Part shown: positions 43,901 through 55,213 of the stretch, one piece after another
Numbering within the stretch: position 1 is the first letter of the stretch
Layout of the letters: each line of letters opens with the position of its first letter
NCBI GenBank assembly: GCA_001584585.1
Contig: LSYV01000062.1
Span: forward strand, 330,468-394,467
Length of the DNA stretch: 64,000 nt
Origin: Gonium pectorale
Taxonomy: Eukaryota > Chlorophyta > Chlorophyceae > Chlamydomonadales > Volvocaceae
Direction: 5' to 3'
Notes under the pieces: generated by a model
Told to the model about the DNA's origin: nothing
The model's database searches: none
What the model saw: only the letters and a program-made list of their open reading frames with translations
Position numbers and translations under genes: made by a program

Positions 43901-46322
43901 CACACACGCCATCCGTCATGGCTGGCCAGCTGATGCCAGCTCGTGCAGTGCCGCCTTAACCGTCCGCTGTCATTGCCATTGGTTATGCAGTGCCTCGCCG
44001 CACACCTCCAAGCACGCACGCTGTGGTCTGTCCTCCGTCATGGCAGACTGCGTCTGATACCACCCACCCCGCGCAACCCCCGGGGCCCCCGCTCCTGACC
44101 AGAAAGCCAGCCAGGCTCCACCCGCCATTGAAGGCGCCGNNNNNNNNNNNNNNNNNNNNNNNNNNNNNNNNNNNNNNNNNNNNNNNNNNNNNNNNNNNNN
44201 NNNNNNNNNNNNNNNNNNNNNNNNNNNNNNNNNNNNNNNNNNNNNNNNNNNNNNNNNNNNNNNNNNNNNNNNNNNNNNNNNNNNNNNNNNNNNNNNNNNN
44301 NNNNNNNNNNNNNNNNNNNNNNNNNNNNNNNNNNNNNNNNNNNNNNNNNNNNNNNNNNNNNNNNNNNNNNNNNNNNNNNNNNNNNNNNNNNNNNNNNNNN
44401 NNNNNNNNNNNNNNNNNNNNNNNNNNNNNNNNNNNNNNNNNNNNNNNNNNNNNNNNNNNNNNNNNNNNNNNNNNNNNNNNNNNNNAGCGGGTAGCGGGGC
44501 GTGGCGCGGGCGAGCGGCGGCGCCGGGCCTCGGCCCGACCCCGAGCAGCAGCGCGCCGCCATGGTTGCCCGCCTCCGCGAGGACCCCTACACCGCGATGC
44601 TGGCGGCGCGGGAGGCGCTGATTAACAACCCAAAGTGAGAGGCTTGGAGGGTGGCGGCACGCGGGTCTGGCAACCTGCTGTCCCTTCCAACCAGCCTCCG
44701 AGGGAGGGACTCTGTGTCTGGGGTGTGTGGAGGGCCAGAGGGGCGCTGGATGGCCAGAGGGGCAGTCCGTGGGGCCGCTGCCCTGCGATTGCGACACAGT
44801 GCAGTGTGCACAACAAACCCCGGTTCAGAAGCAGTAACGGTGAGAGCCTGCCCCCAGGCCTTGTGGTGCCGTGGCTTGGGCCTGGAGCCTGAAGGCATCC
44901 TGCTCGTAGTCCTAGGTCCATGATAACTCGCTCCTCGCGTTGCTGCTTGATGCCTTCGCAGCCCCACACCTAAACCAATCCACTTACCCCCGGCACCGTC
45001 CAGGTTCGCTTTGGCCCGGCAGCGGGACGCCGGGGCGCACGGCGGCTTCGACTCGCGGGCCACCAACCAGCAGCTGCTCGGGGAGGAGCCGGGGACGTCG
45101 GGGCAAGGCAAGCGGGGGGGGGGTGCTGCGCGGATAGGCACCGGCGGGGCTGCGGGGGCGGGGGGGGGGGGCGCGCGGAGCGGCTTGTCACCTGCTTTGG
45201 GCCCTCCTTACCCTCGTCCGCCCGAACTTCCAACCCAACCTCGCTTGCGGCCCCCTTCGCGCGACCCCGCCCCTCCTCCGGCTGTAGCCCTATGTTGCCG
45301 CTCCCGCCCAGTCACCAACGTCACGCCCTCGGACTGAGTACTCCCACCCCCCTTGTCCGCCCCTGCACGGCCGCTCCTTCCCCACCCGCTCACCCGCCCG
45401 GCTCCCTCCACGTCCGTCCGCCCCGCACCCCCAGCAGTGGACGACCTGGACGTGCTGTTGTCGCTGCCGCCCGAGCAGCAGCTCAAGGCGCTCAAGCGGA
45501 TCGCCAAGCGGCGGCGGAAGGAGGAGGAGGAGCGGAAGGTGGGGCCGGGGCGGGCGGGGTGTGCCACGGCGCCGCGGCCGCGACCCCGGTGCGGAGCTGG
45601 CAGCTCCGCGCGCAAGTCTCCCCGCACCACTCCCTCCCATCGGCCCAGCCCCCTCACCCACGGGGACTTTCGTCTGCAGCAGACCGTGCTTCATCGGGCT
45701 TTGGGGGACTTTGCACGGCCAGGCAAAAGCGCGGATTGCTGCAAGGCCGTCTCAAGCAGCCGCGGGACGTTCTTACGGTCTCATGGATAAGGTCCCATGG
45801 GCATGCCGTACTCGGTCGTGCCTTTGCCCCTCCTGCCCGCGTGTCGCCCCCCACGCTGCCGCCCTCGTTCGCCTCGCCTGCACGCTGCGCTGCCACCACC
45901 AAACCCTCCAGCACCACCGCAACCGTGCCCACGGCCCGCCGTGCGGTACTGCGACCCGTTTCCCCCTCTTCATTACCCCACGACCCCCCCCTTGCCCGCC
46001 CGCTCCCCACGTTGCGGCCCAACCGCCAAAACACAACACAAACACATAACGTCCACATCAGCTACGTGAGGCGGAGGCAGTGCTGCGCGCCGCGGGCTAC
46101 GACCTTGGCGCGCTGGCAGGCGACGGAGGCGGGGGTGGAGGCGGGGGCGGAGGCGGCGGGAAGTCGGGCAAGCGCAAGAAGAAGCGCTCCAAATCCTCCA
46201 AGGTGCACAAGCATAAAGAGGAGAGCAAGGGGCGCGGGAGCAAGAGGAAGCGGCGGAGGGGGTCGGGCTCTGAGTCGGACGCGTCCTCGTCGTCGTCGTC
46301 CGAGTCGGAAGGCTCGCGGTGA
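40933..46322 (+). CDS. CIR_N-domain nuclear protein (CBF1-interacting corepressor / splicing-related family)
   Basis: Exons: 40933-40996 (tentative), 41381-41478, 42100-42122, 42519-42588, 42965-43038, 43459-43543, 44495-44634, 45004-45107, 45435-45538, 46062-46322; 1023 nt, 340 aa, one frame. The core reads MAWTHNFLNQKPWHPMSFKN, then RMRVWEQQQQ, a charged helix, EYLKTLSYLSPEEQRRYREV, SFMYTKPPG. This is the CIR N-terminal domain pattern (HP..N...VW...Q, later FMY..PPG). The C-terminus is Gly-rich, then basic Lys/Arg/Ser-rich, as in human CIR1. A role in transcription corepression or pre-mRNA processing is inferred from the family. Exon 3 is a 23-nt micro-exon. Two introns fit only with GC donors (after 40996 and after 45107). 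The 346-bp gap lies in the intron before exon 7, whose acceptor touches the gap edge. If the first exon is wrong, the ATG at 41395 is the alternative start. Confidence 0.78.
43313..43354 (+). repeat. 17-bp tandem repeat in an intron
   Basis: GTGCCGATTTGTCATCG occurs twice in a row at 43313-43346, followed by the start of a third unit. Confidence 0.8.
43806..44020 (+). repeat. Degenerate tandem repeat of about 125 bp beside the assembly gap
   Basis: A block with CTGATGCCAGC, AGTGCC, CCTTAACCG, GCTG and TTGCC at 43806-43870 recurs at 43931-43990 in the same order. It ends 120 bp before the N gap and lies in the same intron of the CIR_N gene. Confidence 0.6.
44140..44485. other. Assembly gap (346 N)
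   Basis: Run of N. It falls in an intron if the exon model is right, since the exons on both sides (ending 43543, starting 44495) already join in phase 0. A small extra exon inside the gap cannot be excluded. Confidence 0.95.
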
Positions 46323-47519
46323 CCCGGGTTTGGTTGGTGGGGGGGGCTTGGGTGGCCTGAGCTTGTGCAAGCCGGGTGCCGTGACGTGCATGGCAGCCGG
46401 CGGGATGCGCGCTAACGTGGGGGGTCAAATGGTTGGGATGTGCGGGGGGGGGGGGATACCGGTATGGGAGGTGGGCGGCGCCGGTGCCCGGGCGCCCGCA
46501 CATGCCCCGCCTGTGGCGGGGAGCGCAGCTTCCCCCAGAGGAAGTGCAAGCGACGCAAGTTGCCGTTCACAATGTCAGTTATACATTGGTTGAGTGCTGT
46601 GAGATGGCTGCCCGCGGGCCGGCAGCTTGCCGTATGACGGTATCAGCGGTGCACTGAAGCGCACTGGCGACGTGAGGGCGCGGCGCCGGGTGAGGCGGTT
46701 CTCCTGGCGAGGCGAGCTTCTCGGTTGGTAGCTTGGGGGTGTGCGACGACTTCCGGAAGGCTGTTACATGTGCATCGGACTTGTTGCCGGAACCCACATG
46801 GCGCACTCAGGGTGGCATGCGCCACATTGAGACGCCCGCCGTTGTACCACCATGACGTACGCCCTACGGTACGGGCCCGCTTGGCCTGCCAAGCCCCAGT
46901 CATTCTTCATGAACTGAATCCAAAATCCAAGACACACGCATAGACCCAGATCTCCCGCAGCAAGCAAGCAAAATCGGGAGCACCGAGCAGCTCTTGACAC
47001 GGGGTTAGTATCGCGCCAACCCAAGCAGCCCATGACATGGGAGCGCATGGGCCTGAGAACCAGGCCAGAGCACGGGGCCGCCGCACCGCCCACGCCATAT
47101 GCCCTCCGCCCACAGGAGAACTTCCCCCGACCGGCAGCCAGGCCCAGCCCGCGCCCGCGCATCGTAAGCCGGCTCCGCACGCTCGCTGCTGACCCGCTGA
47201 CGTGCGAGCTGCCAACGTAACGACTTAGCCCGTTCCTTCATCACCGCCGTCGAGAGCCCACGTCGCGGGGCAGCCTCCTGCGCTCCCTCCTCTCAGTGGT
47301 CGTTGCCGGTTAGCGCGCAGCGCCCTCACGGCCCAAGCGCCCATTCCTCGCTTGTCGTTCTTCCTCACCTCCTACCCCCTACCACCTAGCTTCGTGCCCT
47401 CCGCTCCCGAGGACCCCTTCTCCGCGGCGCCCCACCAGCCCCAAGCCAGGTACGCGCCCCTCTTACTCCTCCTCCCCCTTCCTGCGTCTCCATGCTCCAT
47501 CCATCCACCTCCAGCTGCT
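46323..47519. other. Convergent intergenic region CIR_N gene/Y3IP1
   Basis: No gene seen. TTACA at 46764-46768 is a minus-strand TGTAA, 752 nt past the Y3IP1 stop, and is a candidate poly(A) signal for Y3IP1. Confidence 0.4.
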
Positions 47520-50500
47520 CTACTTGAGGGAGTTGTAGAAGAGAATGAGGATGGTCCCCACCACCAGCAGTACGGGGATGGCGCTCACGCCGTACAGCAC
47601 GCCATACCCGACCCATCCGGGCAGCATGTCCGTCATGTTCTGCGGCTTCTCGCCCTGGCGTAGGTTGTCGCCCATCACGTAGGGCTTGACCACAGTGTCG
47701 CCTGGGGGGAAGGGGGGGACGGGGGGCGGCATTGGGGGATCACTGGGGTTTGGAAGGCGGTTAAGGGTATTGGGGGAGGGCGAGCGCGACGGGCTGTGAG
47801 GGAGTTTGGGGCTGTTTCCGACGGTGTTTGGGGGGAGCTGGTGAACAGAGGTGTCCAGGCGGAATTCAGAGGCGCAGAGCTTGAACGCCTCTCCAAACTG
47901 CGCATGAGGGGCTCCTCCACGGCGTCAGCCGGTGGGAGCCGAGGGGCGGTCCTGGTGGGTGCAGGCGCAGGAGAAGCCACAAGGCACTGCGAATTCGGGC
48001 CCGGCAGCCGAGGGACTTGAAGGCACACGCCCGTCCAGGATGCGCAGATGGCGAGGGCTGAGCCTGTGAATGGCCAGCGTTTGACGTGTGGATTCCAACC
48101 ACATATCCCCAGTTCCCCGCCCGCCGCCCCCCGCCCCCCGCCCCCCGCTCCGGCCGCACCTCCCAGCAGCGACGCGTAGTCCGAGGCCGAGGGCTTGGGG
48201 GGCGCCGGCGCCGCGGGCGCCGCGGCGTCAGGCACCGGCGTGCCCACCTCCATGAAGGGCCAGTTGGTCATCTCGTCGTGCAGGCACTTGAGCGCTATCC
48301 GGTCGTTGGGGATGCGCCCCTCGCCGATCTCCACCAGCGCCGCGGCCATCTCATCACGCGACACGCCGCGCTCGTCCTGCAGCGGCCCCGCCCGGCACAG
48401 CAACGCGGCAGCAGGCAGATGAGTAAGCAAGGAGTGCCAGACTTGGGCTTGCGCAGCAGCCGGGCTTTAGGCAGCGGCGGCGCTGAGGTAAGGCAAGGGA
48501 AGGCATTCCGCAGCAGGGGAGCTGGAGGACAGGAGCACAGGAGGGCGGCATGGGTTGCCGCCCCCGGGGGGCGGTGGGGAGTGGCGGCGTTGGTGAGGCG
48601 CTCAGGGCGCGGCGCTGGGGCTGGGCTTCTCCTTAACTAGTCGGGACCCGGCTGCTGCGGGTGGAGGTGACAGGCGTTCGCACTGGCTGCCTTGCCGGCA
48701 TGGGTCCAGGCAGCACGCCGCCGCAGGGCGCTCCGCGCCTTCCGAAAACCCCCAAGTTGCAGACGATGTGCAGCGGACTGAGAATCGGCACGGGCGCCGG
48801 CACCTGTACGCGGCCGCGGCGCCGCGAGCCGCACAACCCGCCACAGCTGGTGGGACTGGGGCGGCGCGGGCGCTGGCGCTGAGTGGCAAGGCATGCAGCC
48901 AGCAGCGGTCGGGCATGGGCGCACCCGCATACGCCTTCTCCATCCCGCTCCTATGACCGCTCTCCCCGCTTGAGCAGCCGCGCGTGGTAGCGACCGCACA
49001 CCCGCGGCGAGCGGGCGGCCGTGTGCATCAGCCGCGCCCCAAAACCCCCAGCCCCGCCTGCAGCAGGAGCCAGGGCGGCCGCCGGTCGCAGCGGTGCACC
49101 AGCAGCAGCCGCACTGCCGCCGCTGCAGCCCACTTCCATCAGCCGCTTGCTGCCTCCGCTGCCACGGCGACAGCGCTGCCAGTGCGCAGCCGCCGCTCTC
49201 CCTGCGATGCGACGATGCTGCCTGCTGCGCGCGGCGGCCAGTGCACGCCGCGGACGCCGACCGCCGCTGCTGGCGCTGCCACTGCCCGTCCACGAATGGC
49301 CGCTCTCCGCGTCACCGGCCCCTCAGTGACCAACGTGGATGCGTGCACAGCCGCACCGCCCGTCCCGGCGCTGGGGCCCGGGCAGGAGGCTGGCTGTCGC
49401 CTCCGACGAGAGCGCACGTGCACCTTCACGCTGCCAGTGCCAGGCCTTGCTACGAGGCCCCTAGCGGCGCCGCTGAGGCGTCCCCGCTCACCCGCCCCGC
49501 CTGCGTCGTGTTCCCCGGGGCGTCCTCGCGCCGCGACGCCGGCAGTCACCCACTCCCCTGGGACATTGACTGATTGCCGGGCGCCCTCGGGGGCGCCATC
49601 CCTGCCTCCGGCCCCGCTGGCCCTGCCGCCGGCGGCGGCGCACCGCGAACCACAGCACTAGCTACTTGCTACTCACTCCTCTGGCAGGGGCGGCCAGAGA
49701 CTGCGCGCACGCCTCTGGTCCAAGCCCAATCCACCCCTCCAAGTCCATTCTCAAGGCCCCGAGCCCAACTCCGCGCTTGGCCTCCCGGCCCGCAAGCCCG
49801 CCGGCGCTTCGCTTCCGGCAGCCGACACACCTTGCTGCCAAGTATCAAACTTTCCGCTGACAACCGACATCGCATTCCCCTACCCCAATCCCGCCTCCTC
49901 GGCCAACCCCCCGTACCTCCATGTCCTGGGCCCGCATCTCCCGCGCGCGGGGGTCCTCGATGGACACGATCAGCTTGACCTCGTTAAAGCTCATGTCGCG
50001 GGTGCGCTTCAGCGTCTTAAGCACCTCAAAGATGTCGCCGCAGTACTTTTGGGCAAGCTGCAAGAGGTTAGCGTTGGTGTGGGCACGGGGCGGGGCGACC
50101 ACGGGGCGGGACGGCGGGTCAGGAAGTGCCGGACCGCAGTGCAGCTGCCCCGTGTGCCCGTCCTCGCAGCTCGACCAGGGACATCGGTTGTGAGAATGAA
50201 TGTTGTTCTTTGGGGCCCCGCCCATTGGTGACCCATGTGGGAATAGTGAATGACGAGGACCTGGGGATCCGCAGCCCACAATACCCAAACCCCACCTCGT
50301 CGCCAACGAGGTCGCCGCCGATGATCTTGTCGACCTCCTTGGCGCGCACAAAAGCAGCTGAGGCCAACGGGTTGCGGTTAGGGGGTGGGACTGGTGGAGG
50401 GGGAGGTCAGCGGCTGGGGCCGTGCGGCTCGCGCACCTCCACTCTCAATCTCGGCCTGCCGCCTCATGAACTGCTCCACCTGCGCCTCCAGATCCACCTC

Positions 50501-50693
50501 CTCACTCGTAGCCCTGTGAGCACCCCCGGGTACGCCACTTAGCTCAGGGGCGCTCAGCTGGGCTGCCAAATTCAGCCCACCTGGCGACCGGGACCGCTCG
50601 CCGTGCGCCCACGAATGGACGACGCCGCAGCGACGAAGCCGGAAGCTGCGCTAGGCCACATGGCCGGCAGACCCCGCGCAGTTGCGCGTTCAT
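47520..50693 (-). CDS. Y3IP1: Ycf3-interacting protein 1-like thylakoid protein (PSI assembly)
   Basis: Six exons: 50693-50581, 50513-50437, 50357-50296, 50057-49917, 48376-48160, 47701-47520; 792 nt, 263 aa. Exon 1 encodes a chloroplast transit peptide (MNAQLRGVCRPCGLAQLPAS, then Arg/Ser/Pro/Val-rich, with VARA near the likely cleavage site). The mature part has EEVDLEAQVEQFMRRQAEIE, LKRTRDMSFNEVKLIVSIED, GRIPNDRIALKCLHDEMTNW, and one C-terminal membrane segment (GYGVLYGVSAIPVLLVVGTI) before FYNSLK. This order matches my memory of plant Y3IP1, which helps Ycf3 assemble photosystem I. The assignment rests on memory, so another thylakoid protein with the same motifs is possible. The 1.54-kb intron 48377-49916 is very GC-rich and full of meaningless open frames. 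Confidence 0.78.
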
Positions 50694-50914
50694 GGCTCCG
50701 TGCGAGGCTTCGCGTTCTAGCGCAAGGTGAGGATCCTCAAAGACAAGTGACCCGAGCGACACGATGTTCACACCAATGCGCGGTCTGGCAACAAAGTGGC
50801 GAGCGTGACATCTTGCGGTTGTGACAACGGCCGTACGGCTACAAGCTTGTTTTCTTGCAGCTTACCAGCATTCCGATGTCTTGAGACTATAATTTTAATA
50901 GAGCATATGAAGTT
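50694..50914. promoter_or_regulatory. Short bidirectional promoter Y3IP1/GEX1
   Basis: Only 221 bp separate the two start codons, including both 5' UTRs. An AT-rich block with ACTATAATTTTAATA at about 50885-50900 is the only TATA-like sequence. It is so close to the GEX1 ATG that it could serve the minus-strand gene. Confidence 0.5.
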
Positions 50915-53900
50915 ATGAGGCGCGCAGCATTGACGACAATGCGCCCGTGGGTCACTATTAGCCTGTGCGTTGCACTTCAAGCATCAGCGGCCGCATCAGA
51001 GCATGCAGTTACGTACAAAGATGTTCCCCCCGACGTGGCACTGCAAAGTAAAGGTGCGAGGCGTCCGCTCATGGATGGCATCGCAATGGCCGGAACCCTG
51101 TGTCTTCCGTGTCCCAAACAGGCGCTTACGAGCAACTACAGGAGCTGTCAAATCGAGAGTCATTCCTCCAAAGCTTGTTCGGGCGAGACTGCTACTCGCA
51201 GGCCCTGTTGCAGGTTGGTGTGGGTTGGTGCGGCGACGCCTCGTCTCCCGCGCTCGCGCCCTTACTCCGCGAGCCGCGCCAATTCCCTTCCTTCCAGATT
51301 GACCGAGACTGCAATAGCATGACCACAGAGCAGAAGTACAAGGTGCGTCGCCCAGTGTGCACCTGAGCGCGCTGCACAGCGCCAACGATGCCGTCGGCCC
51401 CTCCCACTGTTGCAAGGAAAGAGCAGACGACCAGAAGCGAGCCTCCACCCCTTGTTTCCTCGCTCCTGCCCGCATGTGCCCGGACCCGCACAGCTGGCAC
51501 ACGCCATGAACATGTGCTTCCTGACCAGCAGCGGCCACGCCGGCTACAAGTGCTCGTCGCGCATGGGTCACCGAGAGTGCTCCACCAACATGGACGACCG
51601 CGCCTTCAACAGCTACAACACATTCTTCGCAAACATACACAGGTAGGTACAGCCGTACGCAAGTGACGCAGGCAGCAAGCCCCGCGCACTCAAGCAGGGG
51701 ATCGGGCGAGCACCACAGCCCAGCGCCCTGTGCCCTGTCGCGTTTCAGTAGCGCCCTGTCTTTGAGGCTCAGGACCGAAGCTGTTAGCCGGCTTAGCCCA
51801 TGGTGATGCACGTGCCAAGGGCTGCGCCAGTGCCAGTGCACGTCATGGGCCCCACCTGGCTAGTTCCTACCCCACGTTGTCATGGTGCTGAAGGTTCTGC
51901 ACATTGTGCCTGAGCCCGCCCGAAATATGGCCGTGAGTGGTGGCGGCACTCCCTTCCCGCGCTTCCCCCACAGCCTCTGCCTGTACGTCTCCAACCGCAA
52001 TTTCGAGCGCCACACCTCGCAGCTCCTCAACAAGCTGTACCAGGGGGCAGGTGGGAGTGCGAGCGGGCGAACTGCTGTTGGCGGCGCCAGTCCGGAATTC
52101 TCCCTCTCGATGAGAGAAAAAGGGAAGACTGGACTTGGGGCGACGGCGGTGAAGGTGTGCGGTTGCCAGTAGCATGTCGTGCCTTTTCTTACCTGTGCGC
52201 TGACCCCTCTGCCTGGCCCCCCCCCGGGTCTCCCCAGGCGCCGCGCAGGGCCTGCTGGCGGACATGGCGCAGGGACTCGCGGCGCACCAGGCGGAACAGC
52301 GGTTGCTCCAGGACGGCCTGGCCAAGGTACGGCTGGCGCGGCGTGGCGGCGTGGCAGCCGTACAACGGTACAAGGGTCGTACGTAACTGTGCCAATGGAT
52401 CCTCCGTGGCAACGGGACCGCTGGCTAATCTCAGATACCCAAGCCAGCAGAGGCAGTTCCTGCACGCTAGCTTATGCACGCGGGCTGTGCTGGTGGAGTA
52501 GCCCGCTCGGTGGCGTTGCCACTGTCGAGCATTTCAAACTGCTTCGGTGCGCTGTTGGTGCTAAGTCGTGGCCGGCTGTTCTAGCGTGTGCGTGGCTCGT
52601 GGCTGCCTGCACGCGCCGCAGATGCGCGACGAGCAGCGGGTGATCGCGGCGGGCATGCGGGAGGGCCTGCAGCAGCTGGGGGCGGTGCAGCTGCAGGCGG
52701 CCGCTATCGAGCTGCAGGTCAACCGCACGCTGGCCATGGAGGTGCGCGCGGGCGGGCGGCGGGCGGGCGTTGTTAGCTCAATACTACAGGCGCGCCCACC
52801 CGTGCACAACATGTGCTTCTGAGTCTCAGGTGGTACGTCATGTTCTCATGTAGCGCACCACAGGGGATAAAAGAAAGCAGACACGGGAAAACATGGAGAC
52901 TCCTCGTAGGCAGGTGGAGCAACCGGGTATATCTCCGCTATCGCAGCTATCATAATCGCCACCATCAAAGCCATGCCGCCCCGCCGCGCCCTAACGCCCG
53001 CGCCCACCCGCAGGAGGAGCTGGCCGCCCGGCAGGGCCGCCTGCTGAGCCGCATGGGCGACCTGGAGGCGCTGGAGGCGCAGCACGCCGCCGCGGCCGGG
53101 CAGCAGTGGCGCGCGGTGCTGGAGGCGGCGTCGCGCGTGGAGGAGCGCCAGGCGGCGCACGGGGCGCTGCAGGCGGCGCTGGCGGAGAAGAGCGCACAGC
53201 TGCTGGCGCACTCGGGGCAGCTGCAGGGCGCCATGGAGAGCGTGCTGGCGGCGCAGCGGCGGACCAGCGACCTGCTGGGGCGCGTGCTTGGAGGGCACTG
53301 GACGCTCAAGGTCGGTGGCAATGGTGGTGATGGTGGTAATGGTTTCGCTTACAGAGTATAGATGACAGATTACAGGCTCTCCACAGAGATTGCTGCAGCG
53401 GCGATGGCGGTCAACGCATGTGTGTTGTGCCGTTGCGGTATGCCGCGAAGCCGGGAAGCGGGTCGCAAGGCGTGCCGTGGTGGGGGTCGGGGAGGATAGG
53501 AGGGGGAGAGGCGTGTGCGTGGTGCCCGAGCCGCTGTGGGTGCACGGCAGACACACAGCGCGTCGTATGCGTTGTTTCATTTCAACACAGCGCGGGGCTT
53601 GCCTCGACTACAATAAATAGCAGGCGCGGTCGCCCACGTGCGGTCGTCAAAGGGTTGCCAAGCCGCCTGAAGGTTACCACACCTCGCTTGTGCGATAGTA
53701 AAGTTCGGGTGTGGGCTTGAATGAATCCCTTCATGGATAGGCCTTCAAAAGCCGCATGCAAACGTGTACGGCACCCGGCACAGGACCTGGCCTTCTACCT
53801 GGCGGCTGGGGCGCTGGCGACGTTGCTGACGGGACCGGTCGGCCTGCAGTCTGCGCGGCTGCCTCTGCTGGCGCTGCTCTTCCTCACGGCCTTCTGCGAG

Positions 53901-55213
53901 CGCCTGCTGCGGCAGTACGTCCACTCCTGGGTCCCGCTGCTGGGCGAGACAATGGTGCGTTCCACGGCGCGTTTCGTGCCCTGCTTCCTGCTCGTCCGGC
54001 CCATTTGCAAAGAAATCCTACTTGCGCCCCTCACCAAACTGCATTGCGTAGCCGCTGTAGAGGGTGCAGTCGGCACTCCGCTGTCAATCCGCTCAGTGCT
54101 CCAAGGTGACCCGTGGGTCGATAAGGACTGGTCTGGTGTCCGCAGGCCATGACGCCCTTCGCCCCGCTCATGTCCGGCGCGGAACAAGCGGGGTGGCTGC
54201 TGCGGGCGCTGAGTGCCTGCGCCGGCGCTGCACTGTTGCGGAGCCGCGCGCTGTCACGGCGGCGGCGCGAGATCGGCGACCGGAGCGCGCTGTGCGCCAT
54301 CCAACACAGGCTGGACCAGCTTGCCTCTCAGCAGGCGCTCTTGCTGCAGCAAGTCCTGCTGTGGTCGCCATCTGACGCGATGCTCGCCACTCGACAGTTT
54401 GCTGAGACTGGCACCCCGCTGCAAGCTGGCGGCGGCGTCGACGGGGTAAAAGCCCTGCCCGCCACCGGCGGTTTCGGGCAGGACCTATGGAAGCCCTGGC
54501 AGGGTTTAGGTTATGCAGGCGCCCAGGCGTTGGCGCTCCCGGCAGCGGCCCTGCCGAACCCACTCTGCGCGGGGTCGCCGGTGCCAATGGACGCTGACTA
54601 CACGGCCAAGCTCCTGGCAGCCTCGACGCTGGACGCTGCAAGGGCCCGGGGCCCAGCGGGCAGCCACCACCCGTCGGGCCGTGCACCCGCTGCGCCATCG
54701 CCGGCAGCGGCGTGCACTGGGAGGCCGCTCGGGGACCAGCAGTTCGCTGCGCCGGGCACACCGGCACCGCAGGTTGGCGAGATCCGTTCAGTACCTATCT
54801 CTTCGCCGATTCAGGGGTCGACGGCAGCAATGGCAGCAGCGGCGGCGCTTCCATCACAGGGCGCGCGGGACGCCAGCTTGGGCACGGGCCACGCGGCGCT
54901 GGGTGGCAGCCAGTTGCCAAAGCCGGCTAGCGACGGGCCAGGTGCTGATGCCGGTTGTGCGGAGGCCTTAACGCCGGCGGATGGCTCCTCAGGCCGCCAG
55001 CCCCGCAAGGACCTTAAGCGGCGGCGTGATGCAGGTACGGCACGCTCCTTGCCGTGACCGCGTGCTTGTGCCGTTGATTTTGAAGGCCTCTCAAAAGGTG
55101 ACCTGCATCGGGTATTCTCGCGCTTTCCCGCAGGCGACGAGGCGGTGCCTAGCAGTGGCCAGGAGACGCGGAGGCTCCGCCGGAACAGCAGCACCACCGC
55201 GGGCTCCCATTGA
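50915..55213 (+). CDS. GEX1: GEX1 (KAR5/Brambleberry family nuclear-fusion protein)
   Basis: Eleven exons: 50915-51053, 51122-51213, 51298-51342, 51494-51642, 51974-52050, 52238-52326, 52622-52741, 53014-53310, 53784-53954, 54146-55034, 55134-55213; 2148 nt, 715 aa. A signal peptide (MRRAALTTMRPWVTISLCVA) is followed by the cysteine-rich domain: FGRDCYSQALLQIDRDC, AMNMCFLTSSGHAGYKCSSR, then RECSTNMDDRAFNSY and LC, six cysteines in all. Exons 6-8 form a long coiled coil (EELAARQGRLLSRMGDLEAL). Exon 9 and the start of exon 10 hold the hydrophobic membrane segments (AFYLAAGALATLLTGPVGLQ onward). A roughly 250-residue Ala/Pro/Ser-rich tail ends in a basic RRLRRNSSTTAGSH. The family acts at the nuclear envelope in gamete nuclear fusion (karyogamy). 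Conservation is confined to the Cys-rich domain and general layout, as expected for a fast-evolving family. Confidence 0.88.

Noticed and set aside
44038..44797. Open frames that cross the N gap
   Set aside because: They consist largely of unknown residues; continuity across the gap is an artefact.
48377..49916. Several long open frames on both strands (up to 225 aa) around 48600-49660
   Set aside because: They lie in the large GC-rich intron of Y3IP1, are Ala/Pro/Arg/Cys-rich on every frame, have no splice partners and no family likeness. Few stop codons are expected at this base composition.
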